From positions 1 through 64,000 of the forward strand of contig NZ_JAJOMB010000007.1 of the NCBI RefSeq assembly GCF_021129305.1: DNA of 64,000 bases, read 5' to 3'. A model generated the notes under the pieces. The model was not told the origin of the DNA. It did no database searches and saw only the letters and a program-made list of their open reading frames with translations. The position numbers were made by a program, and so were the translations under genes. Of the stretch, positions 54,578 to 61,440 are shown piece after piece (the stretch's first letter is position 1; every line of letters starts with the position of its first letter). The DNA is from Kineosporia babensis (lineage in GTDB: Bacteria; Actinomycetota; Actinomycetes; Actinomycetales; Kineosporiaceae).

Positions 54578-54600
54578 CCTGGTTATGCTAGCTCACCAGG
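54578..54600. promoter_or_regulatory. Dyad between the STAS and heme oxygenase genes
   Basis: CCTGGT at 54578-54583 and ACCAGG at 54595-54600 form a 6-bp inverted repeat with an 11-nt spacer that contains a GCTAGC core. It lies in the 199-bp region from which both gene pairs diverge, so one site could control the whole module. No sigma-factor consensus is clear. Confidence 0.35.
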
Positions 54601-54663
54601 TATTTCCTGCCTCTGCTCTTGATCCCCCGCGCACCATGTCCGCGAGCACCAGGAGGACCGGCG

Positions 54664-55293
54664 ATGAGCGCTACCCCCGAACAGGCTTCCCCTGGAGGCC
54701 ACGGCGTCGAGGCCTTACGGGCGGCCACCCGGCAGGCCCACGACCGGCTGGATTCCCTGGTCGACCTGCAGGCCTGGAGTCCGGCCGTGCACCAGTGGTG
54801 GCTGCAGCGGATGCTCGGCCTGCACGAACCGCTGGAGCACGACCTCGGCAGCTGGCAGTCCACCCGACCGGCCGAGCACCGGGTGCCCGACGTAAAGGTA
54901 CGGCGACGCTCCGGCGCCATCGCGGCCGACCTGCGCAGCCTAGGCCTGAGCGAGGCCGAGGTGCGCGCGCTCCCCCGCAGCCCCCGGCCCGCGCCTGCGA
55001 CCGGTGAACTTGCCCTGGGCCGGGTCCTCGGGCAGCTTTACGTGCTGGACGGCTCGGCCCTGGGCGGTGCGGTGATCGCGGCGCACGCCATCTCGGCCGG
55101 CATCCCGCAGGAAGCGTGCACCAGCCTGTCGCACTCCAAGGAAAGGATCGTCTCGTGGCGCGAGACCAAGCGCCTGCTGGACGATCTCAGCCCCGAGGAG
55201 CTGTCCGAGGCGGTACGGGCGGCGATCGAGCTGTTCGCCGTGTTCGAGGCCTGGCTGCACACCCCGATCCGGCCGCACGGTAAGGAACAGTGA
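54664..55293 (+). CDS. bphO: Biliverdin-producing heme oxygenase (BphO type)
   Basis: 209-residue heme oxygenase that oxidises heme to biliverdin, the phytochrome chromophore. His26 in ATRQAHDRLDSL is the proximal heme ligand; LGRVLGQLYVLDGSALGG matches the distal helix of bacteriophytochrome-linked heme oxygenases. GGAGGACCGGCG precedes the ATG. The phytochrome gene starts at GTG 55290 inside its stop (GTGA), which couples chromophore and apoprotein production. Confidence 0.93.
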   Translation: MSATPEQASPGGHGVEALRAATRQAHDRLDSLVDLQAWSPAVHQWWLQRMLGLHEPLEHDLGSWQSTRPAEHRVPDVKVRRRSGAIAADLRSLGLSEAEVRALPRSPRPAPATGELALGRVLGQLYVLDGSALGGAVIAAHAISAGIPQEACTSLSHSKERIVSWRETKRLLDDLSPEELSEAVRAAIELFAVFEAWLHTPIRPHGKEQ

Positions 55294-57500
55294 GCGAACA
55301 ACAGGTCAGCCCGCCGGATCTCGGCGACTGCGCACGGGAGCCGATTCAGTACCCGGGTTCGGTGCAGCCCCACGGCGTGCTGGTGGTGCTGCACGCCCAC
55401 CGGCACACGCTGCTCACCGCCTCCGAGAGCCTCGCCGAGTTCCTGCCCGAGGCCCAGGCGCAGCCGGGCACGCCCGCTGCGCTGGTGTTCGGTCCGCAGC
55501 TGTGGGCGGAGGTGGCCCAGCGCGTCGCCGAGGACGACCTGCTGGAGCCGATCCGCTGGCTGGGCCCGGAGGGCAGCCGCTGGGCCGGGCGGGCGGTCGA
55601 CGTTCTGGTGCACTTCTCCGGCGAGAACCGGCTGGTGGTGGAACTGGAGGCGGTGAGCGAGGAGTCACTGGGGCGTTCGGTCTCGCTGTCGGCCACCAAC
55701 ACCCAGATCGGCCGGCTTCGAGCGGCCGCCACCTCCGGCGCGGTCTTCGAGCGGCTCACCGCGGCGGTGCAACGGGTCACCGGGTTCGACCGGGTGATGG
55801 TCTACCGCTTCGACCGGGAGTGGAACGGCGAGGTGATCGCCGAGCAGCGCCGCCCGCATCTGGAACCGTTCCTCGGCCTGCGCTACCCGGAGTCGGACAT
55901 CCCCGCCCAGGCCCGAAAGCTGTACGCGGTAAACCGGCTTCGCTTCATCGTGGACTCGCACGCCGACGCCGCCCGGCTGCTCCCCCGGGTGCCCGAGGAC
56001 GGCGAGGGCGAGCTGGACCTGAGCTTCGCCCCACTGCGCAGCGTCTCCCCGGTTCACCTGGAATACCTGCGAGGCATGGGAGTTCGGGCCTCGATGTCGG
56101 TCTCGATGGTACGCAACGGCGTGCTCTGGGGCCTGGTCGCCTGCCACCACTACTCGGCGCCGCTGCAGCCCTCGCACGACGAGCGGGCCGCGGCCGACTT
56201 CCTCACCCAGGCCGCCATGGAGATCGTCACCACCCGCGAGACCAGCGAGGACGCGGCCCGGCTGGCGGCCGGGCAACGCCGGCTGGAGCGGCTGCTGCCC
56301 GTTCTCGAACAGCCTCAGCTCGCTCCCACCGAGGCGCTGGCCGGGGCCGACCTGGCGCTGGTGGCCGGTCTGGCCGATGCCAGCGGCGTGGTGGTGCGGG
56401 CCGGGGCCGTGCAGAGCACCTGGGGTGTTGCACCGGAACCGGCTGTGGCGGAACAGATCGTGGCCCGGCTGGCGCGTACCGACGGGGTGCCCGCGTTCAC
56501 CGACGACCTGGCCGACCTGGGTACCGACGAGGTGGCCGGGGCGCTGGTGCTGCCGCTCAGCCCGGGCCACTGGATGCTCTGGCTGAACCGGGCGGTGGAG
56601 CGCACGGTGCGCTGGGCCGGCGACCCGCACGACAAGACGATCACGATCCGCTCCGATGGCACCGCCCGGATCGGGCCCCGGAAGTCGTTCGCGGCGGCCG
56701 AGGAGAAGCTGCAGGGCCGCAGCGCGCCCTGGGACTCCTGGAAGGTGCAGGCGGTGGCCGCGCTGGGCACCGCCGCCACCGCGCAACTGCGCCGCTACGA
56801 GCGCGACGCCGTGAGCATCGTCGAGGATCTGCACGACTCGCTCCAGCCCTCACGCCTGCCGCACGTGCCCGGGGCCGAACTGCAGGTGCGCTACGTGCCC
56901 GCCCCGGACGGAAGGTTTGCCGGGGACTGGTGGGACTGCTTCGAGCTGCCCGGCGGCAAGCTCGCTCTGGTGGTCGGCGACGTGACCGGCCACGGCAGCG
57001 CGGTCACCGCCACGATGACCCAGCTGCGCACCGCCCTGCGGGCCTACCTCCTCGAGGGCGCTCCCCCGGCCGAGACCCTGGCCCGGCTGGATGCGCTGGC
57101 CAACCTGGTGTTCCGGCCGACCCTGGCCACGGTGGTGCTGGCGTTGTACGACTGCGCCACCGGCGGCCTGGAGATCGCCCGGGCCGGTCATCCGCACCCG
57201 GTGCTGGCCCAGGCCGGGCCGATCCTGATGGATGCCCGGCTGCCGGTCGGGCTGGGTGTGGACACGCCGGCGGTCTCCTGGTCGGGCACCCTCGAGCCGG
57301 GCGAGACGCTGGTGCTGTACTCCGACGGGCTCAGCGAGGACCGCCGGCTCTCACCCGAGGAGAGCATCCAGCGCCTGGCCGGCACCGTCGCCGAGGTCGG
57401 CCAGGAGCCGCTGGCGAAGCTGGCCGATGCGCTGATCGAGGCCGCGCCCCAGCCCCGCACCGACGACACCACGCTGCTGGCCATCCGCCGCAAGCTCTAG
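55290..57500 (+). CDS. Bacteriophytochrome with SpoIIE/PP2C phosphatase output
   Basis: 736-residue photoreceptor. Residues about 1-130 are the PAS domain with Cys14 in DCAREPIQYPGS, the biliverdin attachment site. About 145-320 are GAF (ESDIPAQARKLY at 201-212; His257, His286-287). About 325-500 are PHY with tongue PRKSF at 463-467. The output (about 510-736) is an SpoIIE-type PP2C phosphatase: D546/D549 in GDWWDCF, D564 in GDVTGHG, D679 in LYSDG, D725-726 in DDTT. No histidine kinase domain. It should dephosphorylate a STAS protein under red or far-red light control; the STAS gene lies divergently upstream. Confidence 0.94.
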   Translation: MSEQQVSPPDLGDCAREPIQYPGSVQPHGVLVVLHAHRHTLLTASESLAEFLPEAQAQPGTPAALVFGPQLWAEVAQRVAEDDLLEPIRWLGPEGSRWAGRAVDVLVHFSGENRLVVELEAVSEESLGRSVSLSATNTQIGRLRAAATSGAVFERLTAAVQRVTGFDRVMVYRFDREWNGEVIAEQRRPHLEPFLGLRYPESDIPAQARKLYAVNRLRFIVDSHADAARLLPRVPEDGEGELDLSFAPLRSVSPVHLEYLRGMGVRASMSVSMVRNGVLWGLVACHHYSAPLQPSHDERAAADFLTQAAMEIVTTRETSEDAARLAAGQRRLERLLPVLEQPQLAPTEALAGADLALVAGLADASGVVVRAGAVQSTWGVAPEPAVAEQIVARLARTDGVPAFTDDLADLGTDEVAGALVLPLSPGHWMLWLNRAVERTVRWAGDPHDKTITIRSDGTARIGPRKSFAAAEEKLQGRSAPWDSWKVQAVAALGTAATAQLRRYERDAVSIVEDLHDSLQPSRLPHVPGAELQVRYVPAPDGRFAGDWWDCFELPGGKLALVVGDVTGHGSAVTATMTQLRTALRAYLLEGAPPAETLARLDALANLVFRPTLATVVLALYDCATGGLEIARAGHPHPVLAQAGPILMDARLPVGLGVDTPAVSWSGTLEPGETLVLYSDGLSEDRRLSPEESIQRLAGTVAEVGQEPLAKLADALIEAAPQPRTDDTTLLAIRRKL

Positions 57501-57539
57501 GACCAGACGCAATACAACCCTAGGACCAGACGCAGTACA
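57497..57539. repeat. 20-bp direct repeat at the phytochrome/DUF202 junction
   Basis: CTAGGACCAGACGCARTACA occurs at 57497-57516 and 57520-57539 with one mismatch. The first copy contains the phytochrome stop codon; the second is the 3' end of the convergent DUF202 gene. Looks like a short tandem duplication. Confidence 0.85.
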
Positions 57540-57837
57540 GGGCCCCCAGGGCGAGCACGATGGTGAGCAGCGTGCCCACCAGCACCGCTCGCGGACCGTG
57601 CACCGGATCGGCCTGGTTGAAGTCGGTGACCCGGCCGCGGTGCCGGGCCCGCTGGACCAGCCCCAGCCCGGCCGCGGTGATCACCCCGGCCATCGCCAGC
57701 AGGATCGCCACCACGATGGTCTCCGGCCGGCCGGTGCGGATCAGCAGCAGCGAGACCACCGCGAAGGCCAGTGCGGTCCGGATCCAGGCCAGAGTGGTCC
57801 GCTCGACCTGGAGCCCGGGATCGTCCGAGCGGGCCAT
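57520..57837 (-). CDS. DUF202 family membrane protein (short)
   Basis: 105-residue protein with three hydrophobic helices and the DUF202 start LQVERTTLAWIRTALAFAVVS. DUF202 proteins occur in tandem pairs in many bacteria; function unknown. The start overlaps the stop of the upstream DUF202 gene by one base (TGATG), so the pair is coupled. Convergent with the phytochrome gene. Confidence 0.88.
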   Translation of the reverse strand: MARSDDPGLQVERTTLAWIRTALAFAVVSLLLIRTGRPETIVVAILLAMAGVITAAGLGLVQRARHRGRVTDFNQADPVHGPRAVLVGTLLTIVLALGALYCVWS

Positions 57838-58208
57838 CAGCTGGTCAGCAGGACAACACCGACCAGCACCAGCGCAGCCAGGCCGACGCCGTAGCCGATC
57901 AGCCCGACCATCCCGAGCAGGGGCAGCGGCTCACCGGCCCGCATCGCCCGCTCACCGGCCCACCAGCGGCGGTAGGCGGCCACCGCCAGGGCCCCGCCCA
58001 TCAGCAGCAGGACCGAGCTGATCAGTTCCCGTTCCAGGTCGGGGACATCGGTCAGGAAGGCGTCCGCACCGATGCCGCCGGCGATCAGGCCCAGCGACGT
58101 GCGGATCCAGGCCAGGAACGTGCGTTCGTTGGCCAGGGTGAACCGCGGGTCCGGAGCCTTCCCCTCGGAGAGGAGCTTGCGCTCCCAGGAAGGCACCATG
58201 CTTCCCAT
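57837..58208 (-). CDS. DUF202 family membrane protein (YidH type)
   Basis: 123-residue protein. TLANERTFLAWIRTSLGLIAGGIG is the YidH/DUF202 signature, followed by two more helices (ELISSVLLLMGGALAVAAYRRWW and LGMVGLIGYGVGLAALVLVGVVLL). Function unknown. First gene of the two-gene unit. The ATG at 58199 is an alternative start. Confidence 0.88.
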   Translation of the reverse strand: MGSMVPSWERKLLSEGKAPDPRFTLANERTFLAWIRTSLGLIAGGIGADAFLTDVPDLERELISSVLLLMGGALAVAAYRRWWAGERAMRAGEPLPLLGMVGLIGYGVGLAALVLVGVVLLTS

Positions 58209-58330
58209 GGTCGGTGCTTCACCATGCGTTCACAAGCGGCCGGACGAGAGTGAGATGAACGTTATTTCATGGCGTTTCGACCAGACCTGGCAATCCGACA
58301 GAGTCACTGGAGAAGGCTGACCACCCTCGG

Positions 58331-58360
58331 CCCCGCCCGGCCCCGCCCGGCCCGGCCCGG
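58331..58360. repeat. GC-rich 10-bp tandem repeats
   Basis: CCCCGCCCGG twice (58331-58350) followed by CCCGGCCCGG, just upstream of the LLM-family gene. Simple sequence, no evident function. Confidence 0.6.
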
Positions 58361-58377
58361 TCTGACAGGCTGGGCCC

Positions 58378-59304
58378 ATGCGCTTGGCCATCTTCACCGA
58401 GCCCCAGCAGGGGGCTAGCTACCAGGATCTGCTCAAGGTTGCCCAGTCTGCGGAGAACGCCGGATACGACGCCTTCTTCCGCTCCGACCACTACCTCACG
58501 ATGGGCGGCGACGGCCTGCCCGGCCCGACCGACGCCTGGGTGACCCTGGCCGGTCTGGCTCTGCAGACCTCCACCATCCGCCTCGGCACGCTGGTCACCT
58601 CCGGCACCTTCCGCTACCCGGGCCCGCTGGCGATCAGCGTGGCCCAGGTCGACCAGATGAGCGGCGGCCGGGTCGAGCTCGGCCTCGGCGCCGGCTGGTT
58701 CGAGGCGGAGCACAACGCCTACGCCATCCCCTTCCCGCCGCTGGGTGAGCGTTTCGACCGGCTGGAGGAGCAGTACGAGATCATCGACGGCCTGTTCCGC
58801 ACCCCGATCGGGCAGACCTACAACTTCACCGGTAAGCACTACCAGGTGGTGGACTCCCCCGCGCTGCCCAAGCCGGCCCAGGAGAAGCTGCCGTTCATCG
58901 TGGGCGGCACCGGCGCCAAGCGCACTCCTGCGCTGGCTGCCCGCTTCGCCTCCGAGTTCAACACCCCGTTCGTCAAGCAGGCCGAGGTCGCGCCGATCTT
59001 CCAGCGGGTGCGCGAGGCGTGCGCGGCGGCCGGCCGCAGTGACCTGCCGGTGTTCTCCTCGGCCGCGGTGCTGTGCGTGGGCCGCGACGACGCCGAGGTG
59101 AAGCGCCGGGCCGCCGCGATCGGCCGGGACGTGGAGGAGATGCGCGGTAACGGCGGCATCGTCGGTACCCCGGCCGAGGCGGTGGAGGCGATCGGCAAGT
59201 ACGCCGAGGCCGGCGCCACCCGGCTGTTCCTGCAGATGCTCGACCTGTCCGACCTGGACCACCTCGAGCTGGTTGCCTCCGAAGTGGCCCCGCAGCTCGG
59301 CTGA
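58378..59304 (+). CDS. LLM-class F420-dependent oxidoreductase
   Basis: 308-residue luciferase-like (alpha/beta)8 flavoenzyme of the F420-binding type. RLAIFTEPQQGASYQDLLKVAQSAENAGYDAFFRSDHYL is the typical start, QVDQMSGGRVELGLGAGWFEAEHNAYAI the substrate/cofactor signature, and PFIVGGTGAKRTPALAARFASEFN the C-terminal barrel. Likely uses F420H2 to reduce or oxidise a small molecule that cannot be named. Its ATG follows a GC-rich repeat. Confidence 0.9.
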   Translation: MRLAIFTEPQQGASYQDLLKVAQSAENAGYDAFFRSDHYLTMGGDGLPGPTDAWVTLAGLALQTSTIRLGTLVTSGTFRYPGPLAISVAQVDQMSGGRVELGLGAGWFEAEHNAYAIPFPPLGERFDRLEEQYEIIDGLFRTPIGQTYNFTGKHYQVVDSPALPKPAQEKLPFIVGGTGAKRTPALAARFASEFNTPFVKQAEVAPIFQRVREACAAAGRSDLPVFSSAAVLCVGRDDAEVKRRAAAIGRDVEEMRGNGGIVGTPAEAVEAIGKYAEAGATRLFLQMLDLSDLDHLELVASEVAPQLG

Positions 59305-59315
59305 GTGTTGTATTC

Positions 59316-59362
59316 GTGATCACACGCGTCCACCGATCCGGACTGAGGACGCGTGTGGTCAC
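59316..59362. terminator. Hairpin between the LLM and crotonase genes
   Basis: 16-bp inverted repeat (GTGATCACACGCGTCC at 59316-59331, GGACGCGTGTGGTCAC at 59347-59362) with one G-T pair and a 15-nt loop. Most likely a terminator of the LLM gene, though it could be an operator for the next gene. Confidence 0.65.
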
Positions 59363-59383
59363 GGACGCGGAGGAGGTTCGACG

Positions 59384-60136
59384 ATGAAGTCGGTCCGGCT
59401 GGAGAAGGACGGGCCGGTGCGCCACATCGTGCTGGCCGCACCCAAGAAGCGCAACGCGCTGTCCGCCCAGATGCTGGACGAGCTGGCCGAGGCGGTGGCC
59501 CGGGTGGCCACCGACGAGGAGGCCCGGGCCCTGGTGATCCGGGCCGAGGGCAAGGCGTTCTGCGCGGGCGCCGACATCCACAGCCTGTTCGGTGACCTGA
59601 ACCGGCCCACCGCGCAGATCCGCGACGATCTGAAGAACATCTACGCCAGCTTCCTCGGGGTGGCCGACCTGCCCATCCCGACCATCGCCGCGGTGCACGG
59701 GGTGGCCGTCGGCGCGGGCGTCAACATCGCACTGGCCTGCGACATCGTGATCGCCGGGGCCAACGCCCAGTTCGCCGTCACGTTCGCCGACATCGGCCTG
59801 CACCCGGGCGGCGGGGCCAGCTGGTTCCTGACCCGGCGGATGGGTGCCGACCGGGCCCTGGCCGCGATCATCGCCGCCGAGACCATCGACGCCGAGACCG
59901 GGCTGCGGCACGGCCTGGTCACCCAGATCGCCGAGGACCCGGTCAAGGCCGCCACCCGGCTCGCCCACCAGGCCGCCGCCCGTGACCCGGGCCTGATCCG
60001 CGACGCCAAGCGGGCCGTGCAGATCGCCGAGACCTCCGAGCTGCCCGAGGTGCTGGAGTTCGAGTCCTGGGCGCAGGCCGCCACCGTGGGCCGGCCCGAC
60101 TTCGCCGAGTTCGTGGAGCGCTTCACCAAGCGCTGA
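59384..60136 (+). CDS. Enoyl-CoA hydratase/isomerase (crotonase) family protein
   Basis: 250-residue crotonase-fold enzyme. The CoA-binding AFCAGADIHSLFG and oxyanion-hole AAVHGVAVGAGVNIALACD are present. The two Glu of classical hydratases appear replaced (GVNIALACD for the first; FADIGLHPGGG for the second, where an Asp sits), so an isomerase or lyase activity is more likely than hydration. GGAGGAGG precedes the ATG at 59384. Physiological substrate unknown. Confidence 0.88.
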   Translation: MKSVRLEKDGPVRHIVLAAPKKRNALSAQMLDELAEAVARVATDEEARALVIRAEGKAFCAGADIHSLFGDLNRPTAQIRDDLKNIYASFLGVADLPIPTIAAVHGVAVGAGVNIALACDIVIAGANAQFAVTFADIGLHPGGGASWFLTRRMGADRALAAIIAAETIDAETGLRHGLVTQIAEDPVKAATRLAHQAAARDPGLIRDAKRAVQIAETSELPEVLEFESWAQAATVGRPDFAEFVERFTKR

Positions 60137-60141
60137 AGCCG

Positions 60142-60161
60142 GCTGAAGGACAGCCTTCAGC
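60142..60161 (+). terminator. Hairpin downstream of the crotonase gene
   Basis: Perfect 8-bp stem GCTGAAGG / CCTTCAGC with an ACAG tetraloop, directly after the crotonase stop. Probable terminator; it separates that gene from the FHA-associated group. Confidence 0.7.
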
Positions 60162-60229
60162 GAACCTTCATCGCCCCGGTCCAGTCTTCTTCCCGTCAGC
60201 AACGACGACGGTGCAGAAGGAGGCGGACG

Positions 60230-61405
60230 ATGCAGGCCACCGCGCGGAGGGGAGACGGCGACCTCACCGATCGCCTCCTGAACACCGACGTCTGGTCCGA
60301 TCACCTGCTGGTGCAGGCCGGGATCCCGGTCACCGACATGCGGTTCGTCAGCATCGGTGGCGGACTCGGATCGTTCCTGCTGATCGACCGGCTGCTGTCG
60401 AGGGGGGCAGCCGCCGGTGACGTCCGGGTGCTGTCGAACCTGGACGTGCCCTGGCAGACCTACGAGCACCTCACCCGGGTCTCGCAGGTTCCTGGCCCGC
60501 AGCGCGCCCAGGTGATCGACGGGATCCGCCGCCGGCACGAGCGCATCGGGTACTCCGAGCTGCTGGTCAAGGGCATGGTGCGGATGGTCCGGCGGCGTCA
60601 GGGCGGTGGCTACTTCACCGTTGTGACGCCGCCGGCCGGAAGCTCGCCGACCCGGCGGGTGGCCTTCCGCAGCCAGTTCGTGCATCTGGCGGTGGGTTAT
60701 GCCGGCCTGAAGTTCCGCACCGACCTGCAGCGCTATCGGGCCGACACCGGGGACCACCACCGGGTGGTCAACGCCTACGAAGGACACGAGCACGTCTACC
60801 GCGAGATCCTGGCCCGGCCCTGCACCGTGGTGGTCCGGGGCAGCGACGCGGTGGCCGACCGGATCCTGAAAAGGCTGGTGGACGACCGCAGTCGGTTGCG
60901 GACGAACGTCCGGATCGTGCGGGCGGTCTCTGGGGGAAGGCAGAGGCCGTCCGCGCGATCCTGGCAGAAACAACTCCGGCAGGGCGTCAGCCAGGGCTGG
61001 TACCTGCCGGTCAGCGGCGATGCCCAGCTGCTGCGGGTGAACGGCAACCGGCTGTCGATGCTGCTGGGCCCGGGCAGCACCGAGATCGGCTGTGACTTCG
61101 TGATCGACTGCACCGGGCTGGAGGCCGGCATCACCGAGCACCGGGTGCTGCACGACCTGCTCGATCACGGTGGGGCCCGGCGTAATCCGGTGAACCGGCT
61201 GGCGGTGGAACGCACTTTCGAGGTGCACGGCACCCGCAACGGGATCGGCCGGATGTACGCCAGCGGCGCGGCCACACTCACCGGTGAGGACCAGGACGAC
61301 AGCTTCGCCGGCCTGCGGGCCGCCACCGAGGAGATCGCCCGTGACCTGACCCGCCAGGGCTTCGGCAAGCGCCCGGGGCCATTCCGCCGGACCCGCCGAC
61401 CCTAA
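60230..61405 (+). CDS. Rossmann-fold, flavoprotein-like protein of unknown function
   Basis: 391-residue protein with an N-terminal dinucleotide-binding glycine motif (FVSIGGGLGSFLLIDRLL) and a second nucleotide-like segment (TVVVRGSDAVADRILKRL, about 197-215), the arrangement of FAD/NAD(P)-binding oxidoreductases. CDFVIDCTGLEAGI near 275-290 resembles the FAD-binding strand that follows. The GGYFTVVTPPAGS and VHLAVGYAGLKF segments are conserved-looking but unassigned. A strong AAGGAGG precedes the ATG. Followed 35 bp later by an FHA gene, so probably cotranscribed. Substrate unknown; could be a regulatory rather than catalytic protein. Confidence 0.65.
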   Translation: MQATARRGDGDLTDRLLNTDVWSDHLLVQAGIPVTDMRFVSIGGGLGSFLLIDRLLSRGAAAGDVRVLSNLDVPWQTYEHLTRVSQVPGPQRAQVIDGIRRRHERIGYSELLVKGMVRMVRRRQGGGYFTVVTPPAGSSPTRRVAFRSQFVHLAVGYAGLKFRTDLQRYRADTGDHHRVVNAYEGHEHVYREILARPCTVVVRGSDAVADRILKRLVDDRSRLRTNVRIVRAVSGGRQRPSARSWQKQLRQGVSQGWYLPVSGDAQLLRVNGNRLSMLLGPGSTEIGCDFVIDCTGLEAGITEHRVLHDLLDHGGARRNPVNRLAVERTFEVHGTRNGIGRMYASGAATLTGEDQDDSFAGLRAATEEIARDLTRQGFGKRPGPFRRTRRP

Positions 61406-61440
61406 AGTCCGAGAACGCCTGAGCAGAAGGGCCGATCCAG

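Noticed and set aside
54552-54589. TTGATG and TATGCT as a plus-strand promoter for heme oxygenase
   Set aside because: The spacer would be 26 bp, too long for a normal promoter.
53577-57502. GCTCTAGGA at both ends of the light module as a possible integration repeat
   Set aside because: Nine bases only, and both copies are explained by Leu-stop codons.
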